DNA of 64,000 bases from Paracoccus sp. (in: a-proteobacteria). GTDB lineage: Bacteria; Pseudomonadota; Alphaproteobacteria; Rhodobacterales; Rhodobacteraceae. Every line of letters starts with the position of its first letter. Position 1 is the stretch's first letter. The notes below the pieces were generated by a model. That model saw nothing but the letters and a program-made list of their open reading frames with translations. It was not told where the DNA came from and did no database searches. This document shows, in pieces, positions 44,442 through 53,418 of this stretch. Position numbers and translations under genes: made by a program. The stretch spans positions 37,264 to 101,263 of the forward strand of contig NZ_JAUNTN010000014.1 in NCBI RefSeq assembly GCF_030538695.1, in the 5' to 3' direction.

Positions 44442-45251
44442 TCAGTTCAGGCCCAACACATCCATCATGTCATATTCGCCGGGGCCTTTGTCCTGTCCCC
44501 AAAGCGCGGCACGCAAGGCGCCACGGGCAAAGATCGCGCGGTCGGTGGCGATATGGCGCAGCATGACGCGCTCGCCCTCGCCGGCGAAAATCACGTCATG
44601 TTCACCGACCACATCGCCGCCGCGAATGGCGGCAAAGCCGATGCTGCCGGGGCGACGCGGGCCGGTCATACCCTCACGCGCAGGGGTGCGCAACGCGTCC
44701 AGCGTGGTGCCACGGCCTTCGGCGGCGGCCTCGCCCAGCATCAGCGCGGTGCCGGATGGAGCATCGACCTTGTGGCGATGATGGGCCTCGACCACCTCAA
44801 TGTCCCAATCCATGCCAAGCGCAGCAGCGACGCGCCGGGTCAGCGCCGTCAGCAGGTTCACGCCAAGGCTCATGTTTCCGGCGCGGATGATGGGGGCGTG
44901 ACGGGCAGCGGCCTTCAAGGCCGCCAGATCGGTTGCCGAAAGGCCGGTGGTACCGATCACATGCACGGCGCGGGCCTGCGCCGTCAGTTCCGCAAAAGCC
45001 ACGGTCGCGGCGGGGGCGGTAAAGTCGATCACCGCCTGCGCCCGCGCAATCGCGGCCACCGCGTCATCGGTGACGGTCACGCCGACCGGCTGGCCACCAA
45101 GCGCCACACCTGCGTCACGCCCGATCCAGTCGCTGCCGGGACGTTCCAGCGCCGCCACCAGCCGGGCCTGATTGCTGGCCAGCACCTCGCGCAGCAGCAT
45201 CTGCCCCATCCGGCCCGACGCCCCGGTAATCACGATCCCCGGCTTTTCCAT
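44442..45251 (-). CDS. dapB: 4-hydroxy-tetrahydrodipicolinate reductase
   Basis: 269 residues from the ATG at 45251 ([18 protein letters not shown]), with AAAAGAGGTGCGC before it; the frame stays open far upstream across the divergent rbfA gene, which is a shadow. Lysine and diaminopimelate pathway. N-terminal NAD(P) motif [14 protein letters not shown], and the catalytic [16 protein letters not shown]. Full length. It is the head of the strand-minus operon that continues with rmlCBDA. Confidence 0.96.
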   Translation of the reverse strand: MEKPGIVITGASGRMGQMLLREVLASNQARLVAALERPGSDWIGRDAGVALGGQPVGVTVTDDAVAAIARAQAVIDFTAPAATVAFAELTAQARAVHVIGTTGLSATDLAALKAAARHAPIIRAGNMSLGVNLLTALTRRVAAALGMDWDIEVVEAHHRHKVDAPSGTALMLGEAAAEGRGTTLDALRTPAREGMTGPRRPGSIGFAAIRGGDVVGEHDVIFAGEGERVMLRHIATDRAIFARGALRAALWGQDKGPGEYDMMDVLGLN

Positions 45252-45326
45252 TCTGCGCACCTCTTTTGCAGTTTGCGCCTTACTAGCCCGTTGCGGCCCG
45301 CCCCGCGAGTCCTTAGATGTCAGCGC

Positions 45327-45758
45327 ATGGCAAACCGATTTCATCAGGGCAGCGGCCCGTCGCAACGACAGCTTCGCGTGGGGGAACTGATCCGCCGCAC
45401 GCTGTCGGATGTGCTGCTGCGCGGCGATGTTCACGACCCGGAACTGAACCGCCATTCGATCACCGTGGGCGAGGTCACGACCTCGCCCGATCTCAAGGTC
45501 GCAACGGCCTATGTGCTGCCGCTTGGCGGGCGTGATGCGCAGGACGCGCTGGCGGCGCTGCGGCGCAACGCGGCGGAACTGCGCCATCTGGTCGCCAAGG
45601 GCATGACGCTGAAATATGCGCCGCAACTGCGCTTTGTGCTGGACGAGACCTTCGACCGCATGGACGACACCCGCCGCATGTTCGCGGATGAACGTGTGCG
45701 CCGCGATGTCGGGGATCACGACGAACAAGACCACGACGACGATGTGGCAGAGGATTAA
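45327..45758 (+). CDS. rbfA: Ribosome-binding factor A
   Basis: 143 residues from the ATG at 45327, 75 bases from divergent dapB. KH-like fold that helps mature the 30S subunit (5' end of 16S rRNA). Blocks are [37 protein letters not shown], and [20 protein letters not shown]. An acidic tail rich in Asp/Glu/His ([13 protein letters not shown]) closes it. Its last 17 bases overlap the next gene. Confidence 0.95.
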   Translation: MANRFHQGSGPSQRQLRVGELIRRTLSDVLLRGDVHDPELNRHSITVGEVTTSPDLKVATAYVLPLGGRDAQDALAALRRNAAELRHLVAKGMTLKYAPQLRFVLDETFDRMDDTRRMFADERVRRDVGDHDEQDHDDDVAED

Positions 45759-46509
45759 ACGCCGCCTTGGTGTGGCCTGCGGGGCGCTGGTGGCGATGGG
45801 GCTGCCCGCCGTGGCCGATACCTGCAAGCGGATGGATTTCGACGGCCAGGGCTATGTCATCTGCACCGTTACCGCCGCGCAGGAACCCGATCTGCGGTTG
45901 TGGATGAATGATGCGGGTGGCAAACCCTATGCCAATTTCAACCGCATCCGCGCCGCGCTGCCCGAAGGGCAGGCGCTCGCCTTTGCGATGAATGCCGGGA
46001 TGTTCCATTCCGACCTGTCGCCCGTCGGCCTGCTGGTGCAGGACGGTGAACAGCAGGCCCCCATCGTGACCGCCGCCAGCAAGGGCAATTTCGGGATGCT
46101 CCCCAATGGGGTGTTCTGCACTGGCGGGGCAAAGCCGTTTCAGGTGATCGAAAGCCGCGCCTTTGCCGCCAGTCGCCCGGATTGCCGTCTGGCCAGCCAG
46201 TCCGGCCCGATGCTGGTGATCGACGGGGCTTTACACCCACGCTTTCTGGTTGATTCCGACAGCCGCTATATCCGCAATGGGGTGGGCGTGTCGGCGGATG
46301 GGCAGGCGGCCTATTTCGTCATATCGAACCGGGCGGTGACGTTTCATCAGTTCGGGCGGCTGTTCCGCGACGGGTTGGGCCTGCGTGATGCACTGTATTT
46401 CGACGGCTCGATCAGCCGCCTTTATGCGCCGGATCTGCGACGCAATGACTGGGGCCGGTCGATGGGACCGGTGATCGGGTTGGTTGACGCATCCGGCGCG
46501 GACGGCTAA
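45742..46509 (+). CDS. Phosphodiester glycosidase family protein (NAGPA / DUF2233 type)
   Basis: 255 residues starting at ATG 45742, inside the end of rbfA. A signal peptide with an extended basic N-terminus ([20 protein letters not shown]) is cleaved near AVA. The mature domain has the NAGPA-type blocks [53 protein letters not shown] and [14 protein letters not shown]. The family removes sugars or phosphodiester caps; the substrate is unknown. Located between rbfA and truB, two RNA-related genes. Confidence 0.88.
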   Translation: MWQRIKRRLGVACGALVAMGLPAVADTCKRMDFDGQGYVICTVTAAQEPDLRLWMNDAGGKPYANFNRIRAALPEGQALAFAMNAGMFHSDLSPVGLLVQDGEQQAPIVTAASKGNFGMLPNGVFCTGGAKPFQVIESRAFAASRPDCRLASQSGPMLVIDGALHPRFLVDSDSRYIRNGVGVSADGQAAYFVISNRAVTFHQFGRLFRDGLGLRDALYFDGSISRLYAPDLRRNDWGRSMGPVIGLVDASGADG

Positions 46510-46541
46510 TCCGCCGCCTTTCGGGTAAAAGGGGCTTTCCG

Positions 46542-47435
46542 ATGGCACGCAAAAAGGGCCGCGATATTTCCGGCTGGCTGGTGGTGGATAAACCGGCAGG
46601 GATCGGCTCGACCGATGTTGTGGGCCGCGTGCGCTGGGCGCTGGACGCAAAAAAAGCCGGTCACGCGGGGACGCTGGACCCGGATGCAACCGGACTGCTG
46701 GCCGTGGCGCTGGGAGAGGCGACCAAAACCGTGCCGCTGATTACCGACGCGCTGAAATGCTATGACTTCACGGTGAACTGGGGCGCGGAAACCAACAGTG
46801 ACGATGCCTCGGGTCAGGTGTTGCGAACCAGCGACGCCCGTCCCGATGCCGCCGCGATCGAAGCGGCGCTGGCGGCCTATCGCGGCGACATCATGCAGGT
46901 GCCGCCTGCGGTTTCGGCGGTCAAGGTCGATGGTGCCCGCGCCTATGATCTGGCGCGTGAGGGTGAGGCCGTCGAGCTGGCCGCCCGCCCGCTTTACGTT
47001 GATGAGCTGACCCTTGTGGCGGCCCGCGAGGGCAGCGTGGATTTGCGCATGGTCTGCGGCAAGGGCGGCTATGTCCGGTCTGTCGCCCGCGATCTGGGGC
47101 GCGATCTGGGTTGCCTTGGTCATGTCCAGACCTTGCGCCGGATCTGGTCCGGTCCATTCGACCTGACCGATGCCATCGGCTTCGACCAGATCGACCGCAG
47201 CACGCAAGCGGCGGTCGAAGCTGCCCTGTTGCCGCTGCAAGCCGCGCTGACCGACCTGCCCGAGATGCGCGCCACCCCCGAAGGCGCGGCCCGCATCCGC
47301 AATGGCAACCCCGGTCAGGTGATTGGCAGCGCCGAGTTTGGGGAAACCGTCTGGGTCAGCCATCAGGGTCAGGCCATCTGCGTTGGCCGTTATATGGGCG
47401 CAGAGGTGCACCCGAGCCGTGTCTTCAACCTGTAA
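46542..47435 (+). CDS. truB: tRNA pseudouridine-55 synthase
   Basis: 297 residues. The catalytic aspartate is Asp46 in [12 protein letters not shown]; the N-terminal [17 protein letters not shown] and the later [23 protein letters not shown] (in parts) and [15 protein letters not shown] are family blocks. The C-terminus has the usual small PUA-like end ([15 protein letters not shown]). Paired with rbfA in many genomes, as in the usual rbfA-truB order. Confidence 0.96.
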   Translation: MARKKGRDISGWLVVDKPAGIGSTDVVGRVRWALDAKKAGHAGTLDPDATGLLAVALGEATKTVPLITDALKCYDFTVNWGAETNSDDASGQVLRTSDARPDAAAIEAALAAYRGDIMQVPPAVSAVKVDGARAYDLAREGEAVELAARPLYVDELTLVAAREGSVDLRMVCGKGGYVRSVARDLGRDLGCLGHVQTLRRIWSGPFDLTDAIGFDQIDRSTQAAVEAALLPLQAALTDLPEMRATPEGAARIRNGNPGQVIGSAEFGETVWVSHQGQAICVGRYMGAEVHPSRVFNL

Positions 47436-47439
47436 CCCG

Positions 47440-47455
47440 ACGGTTTCGGAACCGT
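47440..47455 (+). other. Short hairpin after truB
   Basis: ACGGTT-TCGG-AACCGT forms a perfect six-pair stem with a four-base loop, five bases after the truB stop. No T-run follows, so it may be an mRNA 3'-end or processing element rather than a terminator. Confidence 0.4.
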
Positions 47456-47547
47456 GAACACCCGCGCCGGAACATTCAACTTTGCGCGGGCGTTATGGCA
47501 CGAAAGGCTTGCGATCATGTGTAGTGCAAGCCGCTGAAAAAAAGGAC

Positions 47548-48153
47548 ATGACTGGACGCATGAAACTTGCATCACTCGCCCTTGCGCCCGCCCTCGCCCT
47601 TGGTCTCGCCGTTCCGGCTATGGCCGAGAAAATCCCGCTGAACGAAATCAGCCGCTATCTGAACAGCATCCGCACCGCACAGTCTGCCTTCACGCAGGTG
47701 AATGGTGACGGCACCATCTCGACCGGGACGGTGTTCATCCAGCGTCCGGGCCGGGTGCGGTTCGAATATAACAACGAACCGACCGTGGTTATGGCGTCCG
47801 GCGGGACGGTCGCGGTGTTCGACATGAAGTCGAACGGGGCCGAACAGCAATATCCGCTGAACACCACGCCGCTGTCGATCATTCTGGCTGAAAACGTCAA
47901 TCTGGGTCAGGCCCGGATGGTGACGAATCATACCGAATCGGAAAACGCCACCGTCGTGACCGCGCAAGACCCGGCGCATCCTGAATATGGCAACATCCAG
48001 ATGCGCTTCACCTCGAACCCGACGCAGTTGCGGCAATGGGTGGTGACGGATAATGCCGGGATGAAAACCACCGTCGTTCTGGGTGAAATGGCTACGGGCG
48101 TTTCGATCCCGTCCAGCAAGTTCGATATTTCCCGCGAACAGCGCCGTCGCTAG
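47548..48153 (+). CDS. lolA: Outer-membrane lipoprotein carrier protein LolA
   Basis: 201 residues from ATG 47548 or 197 from ATG 47560, which starts the signal MKLASLALAPALALGLAVPAMA cleanly. The site AAAGGAC is too close to the first ATG and far from the second, so the start is open. LolA ferries lipoproteins through the periplasm. Blocks are LNSIRTAQSAFTQVN, GTVFIQRPGRVRFEYN, QYPLNTTPLSIILAENV and a C-terminal LolA-type strand (IPSSKFDIS). Followed by two hairpins. Confidence 0.92.
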   Translation: MTGRMKLASLALAPALALGLAVPAMAEKIPLNEISRYLNSIRTAQSAFTQVNGDGTISTGTVFIQRPGRVRFEYNNEPTVVMASGGTVAVFDMKSNGAEQQYPLNTTPLSIILAENVNLGQARMVTNHTESENATVVTAQDPAHPEYGNIQMRFTSNPTQLRQWVVTDNAGMKTTVVLGEMATGVSIPSSKFDISREQRRR

Positions 48154-48171
48154 GGCAGAAGCCTCCGGCGG

Positions 48172-48219
48172 GGATATTTAAGTGAAGAAGAAGCCGCTTT
48201 CTTCTTCATCCAAATATCC
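48172..48219. repeat. 48-base imperfect inverted repeat (two opposed copies of the GGATATTT motif)
   Basis: Left arm GGATATTTAAGTGAAGAAGAA (48172-48192, one more base than quoted elsewhere); the right arm read on the minus strand is GGATATTTGGATGAAGAAG at 48219-48201. About 19 of 21 positions pair, with loop GCCGCT. Both arms belong to the dispersed sequence seen at 41052 and 56551. It lies after lolA and probably ends transcription. Confidence 0.7.
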
Positions 48220-48245
48220 TCGGGGGTGAATGGCCGCAGGCCAGA

Positions 48246-48268
48246 GGGGGCGCGAGCGCCCCCTTTTT
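48246..48268 (+). terminator. Rho-independent terminator after lolA
   Basis: GGGGGCG (48246-48252), loop CGAG, CGCCCCC (48257-48263), then TTTTT (48264-48268). Seven strong G-C pairs and a T-run on the plus strand, so it ends the truB-lolA transcript; the last two T residues overlap the stop codon region of the convergent SLT gene. Confidence 0.88.
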
Positions 48269-48854
48269 ACGTTCGCCCGCAAGCCTGAAGCTGGCCGCGG
48301 TAGGTTGCCGCACGGGACTGCACCCGATTGGATACGGTCATCAGCCACGGCTTGCTGTTGTGGCTGCCGCGGGCAAAGCCGCTGCGGCCCTCGTGATAGG
48401 CCAGATATTGTGACCCGGCATCCCATTTCGACAGGCCAAGCCGGCGGCTGCTGCCGTCCATATACCAGCCCATGAAATCGGTGGCGTCATTGATATTGTC
48501 GCGTCGCGCCCGGCGGTTGCCGGTTTCCTTCATATATTCTTCCCAGGTGCCATCCAGCGCCTGCGAATAGCCATATGCGCTGGATTGCCGACCGATGGGG
48601 ATAATCCCCAGCGCATATTGATGCGGGGTTTTGGCGTTGCCGATGAACTTTGATTCCTGATGAATCGTCGCCATCTGGACGTGAACAGGGATGCCCCAGC
48701 GCTGTTCGGTGCGTTTCATGGCGCGGAAATAGGCGGGACGCTCGGCCAGAATGGCGCAGGCGTTTTCCAGATCGCGTGGGGCTTTGTAATTGCCGCCCCC
48801 GCCCCCGCAAGAGGCCACCAGCATCACGATGGCCAGTTTCAGATAGTTGTTCAT
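48267..48854 (-). CDS. Transglycosylase SLT-domain lipoprotein
   Basis: 195 residues. The signal ends in LVASC (lipidated Cys16), followed by a Gly run. The lysozyme-like domain shows the likely catalytic glutamate in [11 protein letters not shown] and the second half [19 protein letters not shown] and [12 protein letters not shown], which are typical of the SLT family in Rhodobacterales. Cuts peptidoglycan glycan strands, probably from the outer membrane. Stands alone and divergent from the thiolase. Confidence 0.88.
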   Translation of the reverse strand: MNNYLKLAIVMLVASCGGGGGNYKAPRDLENACAILAERPAYFRAMKRTEQRWGIPVHVQMATIHQESKFIGNAKTPHQYALGIIPIGRQSSAYGYSQALDGTWEEYMKETGNRRARRDNINDATDFMGWYMDGSSRRLGLSKWDAGSQYLAYHEGRSGFARGSHNSKPWLMTVSNRVQSRAATYRGQLQACGRT

Positions 48855-49000
48855 GCTGCTGCCTCGGGTTCTTTTTGGGTGATTTTAGCCTATTCGTGAC
48901 GGAAGGGAAATGCGCGTATTCCTGCCCAAGCGGCTTGGCGCTGACGCTGTGGGGTGCTTATTGTGGCGGGAATCGGTATGAGACTCAGGAGGGAAACCCC

Positions 49001-50176
49001 ATGACCGACATCGTGATCCTGTCTGGTGCGCGCACTGCCATCGGCGGCTTTGGTGGCAGCCTTGCGGCGGTGGCGCCGATTGATCTGGCCAGCACCGTGA
49101 CCCGTGCCGCGATCGAGCGGGCGGGTCTGACCCCGGATGCCATTGGCACCGTGGTCTTTGGCCATGTGCTGAATACCGAACCGCGTGACATGTATCTGTC
49201 GCGGGTGGCGATGCTGAATGCGGGTGTGCCGAACACCACCCCGGCGATGAACGTCAACCGGCTGTGCGGCTCGGGCGCGCAGGCCATTGTGTCGGCCGCA
49301 CAGGCGCTGATGCTGGGTGACGCCGATTTCGCCGTTGCGGGCGGTGCCGAATCCATGAGCCGCGCCCCCTATGCGGTGCCTTCGGCGCGGTTCGGGGCCA
49401 AAATGGGCGATGTGCAGATGCTGGACATGATGACCGGCGCGCTGACCTGCCCGATGGGGACCGGCCATATGGGCGTGACGGCGGAAAACGTCGCCCGTGA
49501 ATCCGAGATCACCCGCGAAGAACAGGACGCCTTTGCCCTGCAATCGCAGGAACGGGCGGCGCGGGCGATTGCCGAGGGCTATTTCAAGGATCAGATCGTT
49601 CCGGTCGAGATCAAGACCCGCAAGGGCGTGGTCGCCTTTGACACCGACGAACACCCCAAGGAAACCAGCCTTGAAAAGCTGGCGGGTCTGAAAGCCGTGT
49701 TCAAAAAGGACGGCAGCGTGACGGCGGGCAATGCCAGCGGCATCAATGACGGTGCTGCCGCCGTGGTTCTGGCCCGCGCGGATGCGGCCAAGGCGGCGGG
49801 GCTGAAGCCACGCGCCCGGATTCTGGGCTATGCCGTGGCCGGTGTCCGACCCGAGGTGATGGGCTATGGTCCGATCCCTGCCGTGCGCAAGCTGCTGGAG
49901 AAAACCGGGCTGAAAGCCAGCGATTTCGACGTGATCGAATCGAACGAGGCTTTCGCTTCGCAGGCGCTGGCTGTCACCAAGGAGCTGGGGCTGGACCCGG
50001 CCAAGGTGAATCCGAATGGCGGTGCGATTGCGCTGGGCCATCCGGTCGGGGCCACCGGCGCGATCCTGATGGTCAAGACCATGTATGAGCTGGAGCGGAC
50101 CGGCGGCTCGAAAGGGCTGATTACGATGTGCATTGGCGGCGGTCAGGGTATCGCCATCGCCATCGAACGGCTTTGA
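49001..50176 (+). CDS. Acetyl-CoA C-acetyltransferase (thiolase)
   Basis: 391 residues from ATG 49001, behind CAGGAGGGAAACCCC; the frame is open for 350 bases upstream across the SLT gene but has no supporting start there. Nucleophile Cys89 is in [16 protein letters not shown]; the His is in [11 protein letters not shown] and the second Cys in MCIGGGQG. Typical length. PhaA-type or degradative use cannot be separated from sequence; no phaB is nearby. Ends at a hairpin shared with the convergent glycosyltransferase gene. Confidence 0.95.
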   Translation: MTDIVILSGARTAIGGFGGSLAAVAPIDLASTVTRAAIERAGLTPDAIGTVVFGHVLNTEPRDMYLSRVAMLNAGVPNTTPAMNVNRLCGSGAQAIVSAAQALMLGDADFAVAGGAESMSRAPYAVPSARFGAKMGDVQMLDMMTGALTCPMGTGHMGVTAENVARESEITREEQDAFALQSQERAARAIAEGYFKDQIVPVEIKTRKGVVAFDTDEHPKETSLEKLAGLKAVFKKDGSVTAGNASGINDGAAAVVLARADAAKAAGLKPRARILGYAVAGVRPEVMGYGPIPAVRKLLEKTGLKASDFDVIESNEAFASQALAVTKELGLDPAKVNPNGGAIALGHPVGATGAILMVKTMYELERTGGSKGLITMCIGGGQGIAIAIERL

Positions 50177-50180
50177 CGCC

Positions 50181-50211
50181 AAGGCCCGGTTCCCGCAAGG
50201 GGCCGGGCCTT
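50181..50211. terminator. Bidirectional hairpin between thiolase and GT39 genes
   Basis: AAGGCCCGG (50181-50189) pairs perfectly with CCGGGCCTT (50203-50211), and an inner CCC/GGG extends the stem. It covers the stop codon of the glycosyltransferase gene and lies 4 bases after the thiolase stop. No T-run on either strand. Confidence 0.55.
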
Positions 50212-51634
50212 AGCGCAGGCTGTTCAGGCAGGCATCTGATAAAGTGGCGGTCTGGACTGTGCCGGTCAGCACCTGCGGATTGCTGGCGCAGCCGGGCAGG
50301 TTGCGGCCGATAAACAGCGCCGGACCGGGTTCCGTGGTCAGCGGATAGATCAGCTCATAATGGCTGTCGGCGGGGCGGTTTTTCGGGGGCAGGGCGCGGA
50401 TCAGCGCCCTGTCCTCGTTCTGTTTGCCCCCGTTCTGATAGAACAGTTGCGCCAGCACATCGCGGTCGCTGGCGACGACCAGCGCCGGTTGACCACCATG
50501 CGGGGTCTGTTTCAGTGCCGCACGGATCGGCGCGGCAAAGCCCTGATAGCGGGCCAGCAACGGCTGGCCGTTGGGCAGGCGGATCTGGCCGCCGAAGACG
50601 GCCAGCAGCGGCAGGGCCAGTGCCAGCACTCCGCTGATCCCGAGTGATGCCACCCATGCCCACCGCCGCCGCGCCAGCAGCGCCGCCGCAAGGGTGACCC
50701 CCGGAACATAGGCGCCAACGGCCCAGTTTGCGTTGGCCCCGGCGTTGAACGCCTGCGCGGTGCAGATCAGCAGCGGCGCGGCAGCCAGTGGGATCAGCGG
50801 ACGCAGTGCCGCGGGGGCCTTGGCAAAAGCCAGCAGCAACGCAGCAAAGACCAACGGCCCGGCAACGGCGAATTGCTCGGCCAGAAATCGCAGCCCCTTG
50901 TCCAGATGCAGGCTGACACCCTGATAATCGGCATTTTCCGCCGTGTGACGGACGGTGGCCATGTCATGCGCCATGTTCCACGCGATATTCGGCGCAAAAG
51001 CCAGTAGCGCCGTAGCCGCGACGATCAGCGCATCACACCAGCGCAGCCGCCAGCCGGGGAACAGCGCCAGCGTGACCGCCATTCCGACCAGCGGAAAGGC
51101 CATGGCATATTTCGACCAGAACCCGGCGGCGATGGCCAGCCCCAGCAGCACCGCACCCACGCGGCCCGCGCCCTGCGCCTGCCGGTGCCACAGCCAGAGG
51201 CTCAGCGCCAGGGCCAGCATCATCGGGCTGTCGGTGGAAATCAGCAGGCTGCCGGTGGATACGGCGGGCAGGGTGGCATAGCTGACCCCGGCCAGCGCCG
51301 CGACGGGTGCCGCGATAAGTGCCGGGGCCAGCCGCCGGGCCAGCGCCAGCACCGCCAGCGCCGCCGCGCCATGGACCAGCGGCCACGGCAGCCGCGCGAC
51401 CCATGGTGCGTTGCTGCCGGTGATCTCATTCGCCAGCCGGATCAGCCAGCCGACCAGCGGCGGCTTGGAATAGGCTCCGGCGGCCAGTTCCTGCCCCCAA
51501 AGCCAGTATTGGGCCTCATCGACGTAAAGCTCCAGCGACGAAAACGGGATCAGCGCCAGCCGATACAGGGTCAGCCCAAGGATGGCGGCGGCGGCCAGCC
51601 GGATCGGGTCAGGCTTGACGGGCGCGGTTTGCAT
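50210..51634 (-). CDS. Glycosyltransferase family 39 (ArnT-like) membrane protein
   Basis: 474 residues, about ten to twelve hydrophobic segments. The N-terminal ELYVDEAQYWLWGQEL carries the acidic pair of GT-C enzymes; YSKPPLVGWLIRLANEITG and the first periplasmic loop follow. A soluble C-terminal part (residues about 350-474) is present. These enzymes transfer a sugar from a polyprenyl carrier to lipid A or other acceptors. It overlaps the LAB_N gene by 26 bases; the operon lacks other arn genes. Confidence 0.87.
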   Translation of the reverse strand: MQTAPVKPDPIRLAAAAILGLTLYRLALIPFSSLELYVDEAQYWLWGQELAAGAYSKPPLVGWLIRLANEITGSNAPWVARLPWPLVHGAAALAVLALARRLAPALIAAPVAALAGVSYATLPAVSTGSLLISTDSPMMLALALSLWLWHRQAQGAGRVGAVLLGLAIAAGFWSKYAMAFPLVGMAVTLALFPGWRLRWCDALIVAATALLAFAPNIAWNMAHDMATVRHTAENADYQGVSLHLDKGLRFLAEQFAVAGPLVFAALLLAFAKAPAALRPLIPLAAAPLLICTAQAFNAGANANWAVGAYVPGVTLAAALLARRRWAWVASLGISGVLALALPLLAVFGGQIRLPNGQPLLARYQGFAAPIRAALKQTPHGGQPALVVASDRDVLAQLFYQNGGKQNEDRALIRALPPKNRPADSHYELIYPLTTEPGPALFIGRNLPGCASNPQVLTGTVQTATLSDACLNSLR

Positions 51635-51917
51635 AGATCAGCCACAGGTTACGGATATAGATAAAGGTGCCAAGGCTTTGACCAAGAATGAACACCGGGT
51701 CGCGCCGGTGAATGGCATAGGCCAGCAGGGTCAGCCCGCCCGCCAGCGAGAAATACCAAAAAGCGACCGGCACCACCGATTCCCGCGCCCGTTCCGATGC
51801 GAGCCACTGGATCACAAAGCGAAAGGTGAACATCAGTTGGGCCAGCAGGCCAAAGATGACCCATGCCAGTTCATAATTGGTCGGGACGTGAAACGCTTCG
51901 CGCAGCCAGTCGATCAT
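51609..51917 (-). CDS. Lipid-A-disaccharide synthase N-terminal domain-like membrane protein (LAB_N)
   Basis: 102 residues from ATG 51917, overlapping the GT2 stop. Three hydrophobic segments; LAQLMFTFRFVIQWLASERARES and FWYFSLAGGLTLLAYAIHRRDPVFILGQ are the LAB_N blocks. The domain name is historical: LAB_N is found alone in operons with GT2 and GT39 transferases, and its role, perhaps as a membrane partner, is not settled. Coupled to both neighbours. Confidence 0.87.
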   Translation of the reverse strand: MIDWLREAFHVPTNYELAWVIFGLLAQLMFTFRFVIQWLASERARESVVPVAFWYFSLAGGLTLLAYAIHRRDPVFILGQSLGTFIYIRNLWLIYANRARQA

Positions 51918-52684
51918 TCGGGGCGCTCCTTTTCGGGCAGGGGCTGGACGGTTTTGCGCCGCGCGATCAGCCATGCGACGCCGCACAGGTCGCGGATGCT
52001 GACCAATGCGCGTTGCAGATTGGAATAGTTCGACACTCCCGCCCGGCGCGGGGCGTGGGTCACGTCGATATGTGCGATGCGCCAGCCGTCACGGGCGAAC
52101 AGTGCCGGCAAAAAGCGGTGCTGGTGGTTGAAATAGGGCAGCGCCAGATAGGCGTCGCGCCGGAACGCCTTGAGGCCGCAGCCGGTGTCGCGGGTGCCGT
52201 CACGCAGCAGCGCCCGGCGCAGCCCGTTCCCGATGCGTGAGGCCAGCCGCCGTGACAGGCTGTCCCTGCGCCCGATACGTTGTCCGGCGATCAGTGCCAG
52301 ATCCGGGTCACGCAGCAAGGGCGTCAGCACCAGCGGCAGTTGGTCGGGCGGGTTCTGGCCGTCGCCGTCCAGCGTGGCGATGATCGGGGCGCGGGCGGCG
52401 CGGACCCCGCTGTGAACCGCTGCCGACTGGCCGCCGCTGACCGGGTGGCGCAGCAGCCGCAGCCATGGGCGGTCGGCCTGCATGGCGCGGATCACGGCCA
52501 CGCTGTCATCGGTCGATCCGTCGTCGGTGATCAGCGCCTCGAACCGGCCCAAAGGGATGCAGGCGGCCTCGATCCCGTCGATCAGCGCGGGCAGGTTGCC
52601 GGATTCGTTACGCGCTGGAATCACGACGGAAAAAACTGGTTCCTGCAATGCTGCCCCCGGCTGTGTCTGCGCAGGGCAAAGCAT
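51914..52684 (-). CDS. Glycosyltransferase family 2 (polyprenyl-phosphate sugar transferase type)
   Basis: 256 residues. It has FSVVIPARNESGNLPALIDGI, the UDP-sugar binding TDDGSTDDSVAVI, and LDGDGQNPPDQLP (DxD-like) followed by RDTGCGLKAFRRDAYLALPYF, which are typical of DPM1/ArnC-type enzymes that load a sugar on polyprenyl phosphate. No C-terminal membrane pair is present at this length, unlike ArnC. First of the operon GT2-LAB_N-GT39. The start is uncertain (a TTG 48 bases downstream is an alternative). Confidence 0.85.
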   Translation of the reverse strand: MLCPAQTQPGAALQEPVFSVVIPARNESGNLPALIDGIEAACIPLGRFEALITDDGSTDDSVAVIRAMQADRPWLRLLRHPVSGGQSAAVHSGVRAARAPIIATLDGDGQNPPDQLPLVLTPLLRDPDLALIAGQRIGRRDSLSRRLASRIGNGLRRALLRDGTRDTGCGLKAFRRDAYLALPYFNHQHRFLPALFARDGWRIAHIDVTHAPRRAGVSNYSNLQRALVSIRDLCGVAWLIARRKTVQPLPEKERPE

Positions 52685-52721
52685 AGCCGGAGGAGGTTCA
52701 CAAGTGACGGTTCTGTGACGG

Positions 52722-53336
52722 TCAGGCGGCCTGCCGTGGCGTGGTCAGATATTGCACGATCATGCGGAACGGCACCAGCGACAGCGCCGCCATCGCCATT
52801 TTCACCAGCCAGTCGGCCAGCCCCAGCGAGGCCCAGAAGGGCGCACTCGGGCCAAAGTCCAGCAGCGGCACCATCTCGGTGGCCCAGGCCGTATCCGCCG
52901 CCGGGTCGATAAAGGCAAAGGTGGTGGAAAACGCGATCGAGAAGAACAGCGCCGTATCAAGTGCCGAACCCACGACCGAGGAGGTCAGCGGCGCCTGCCA
53001 CCATTTCGCCCGCGCCCGCAGCCGGTCGAACACCGCCACATCGGTCAGTTGCGCAATCAGGAAGGCGGTGCCGGATGCAATGGCGATGCGAAGCGTGGTC
53101 TGGCCAAAGCCCGCTGCCACCAGCGAGGCGATGACCCCAAAGATGAACCCGGCCAGCACCACACGCCGCGCAGCGGATGCGCCATAGACGCGGTTCATCA
53201 CATCGGTGACAAGAAAGGCCAGCGGATAGGTCAGCGTGCCGCCGGTGATGAAATTGCCAAGGTGAAACTGGACAAGGATGTTCGAGGCCAGCACAACGGC
53301 GGCCATGGCAAGGATGCCGGGCAAAAAGCGGGTCAT
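52722..53336 (-). CDS. Queuosine precursor transporter (VUT/YhhQ family)
   Basis: 204 residues, about six hydrophobic segments. NFITGGTLTYPLAFLVTDVMNRVYGASAARRV and the middle SGTAFLIAQLTDVAVFDRLR are the VUT/DUF165 blocks; the E. coli homologue YhhQ imports preQ0/preQ1. The C-terminal SLVPFRMIVQYL fits. No que genes and no recognisable preQ1 riboswitch are adjacent. It starts 82 bases after the phytase-like gene's frame on the opposite order, same strand. Confidence 0.88.
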   Translation of the reverse strand: MTRFLPGILAMAAVVLASNILVQFHLGNFITGGTLTYPLAFLVTDVMNRVYGASAARRVVLAGFIFGVIASLVAAGFGQTTLRIAIASGTAFLIAQLTDVAVFDRLRARAKWWQAPLTSSVVGSALDTALFFSIAFSTTFAFIDPAADTAWATEMVPLLDFGPSAPFWASLGLADWLVKMAMAALSLVPFRMIVQYLTTPRQAA

Positions 53337-53418
53337 GGTATATCCGTTTTACAAGGTAGCGGAAGAACTCGGCCCCCGATGGGGCAGCGCGGGCCTTACG
53401 CGACCTTGGGCGGGGCTG

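Noticed and set aside
53337-53418. Possible preQ1 riboswitch upstream of the queuosine-precursor transporter
   Set aside because: A CTACCTTGTAAAAC stretch superficially resembles the end of a preQ1-I aptamer, but the required first stem and A-rich pseudoknot tail are missing.
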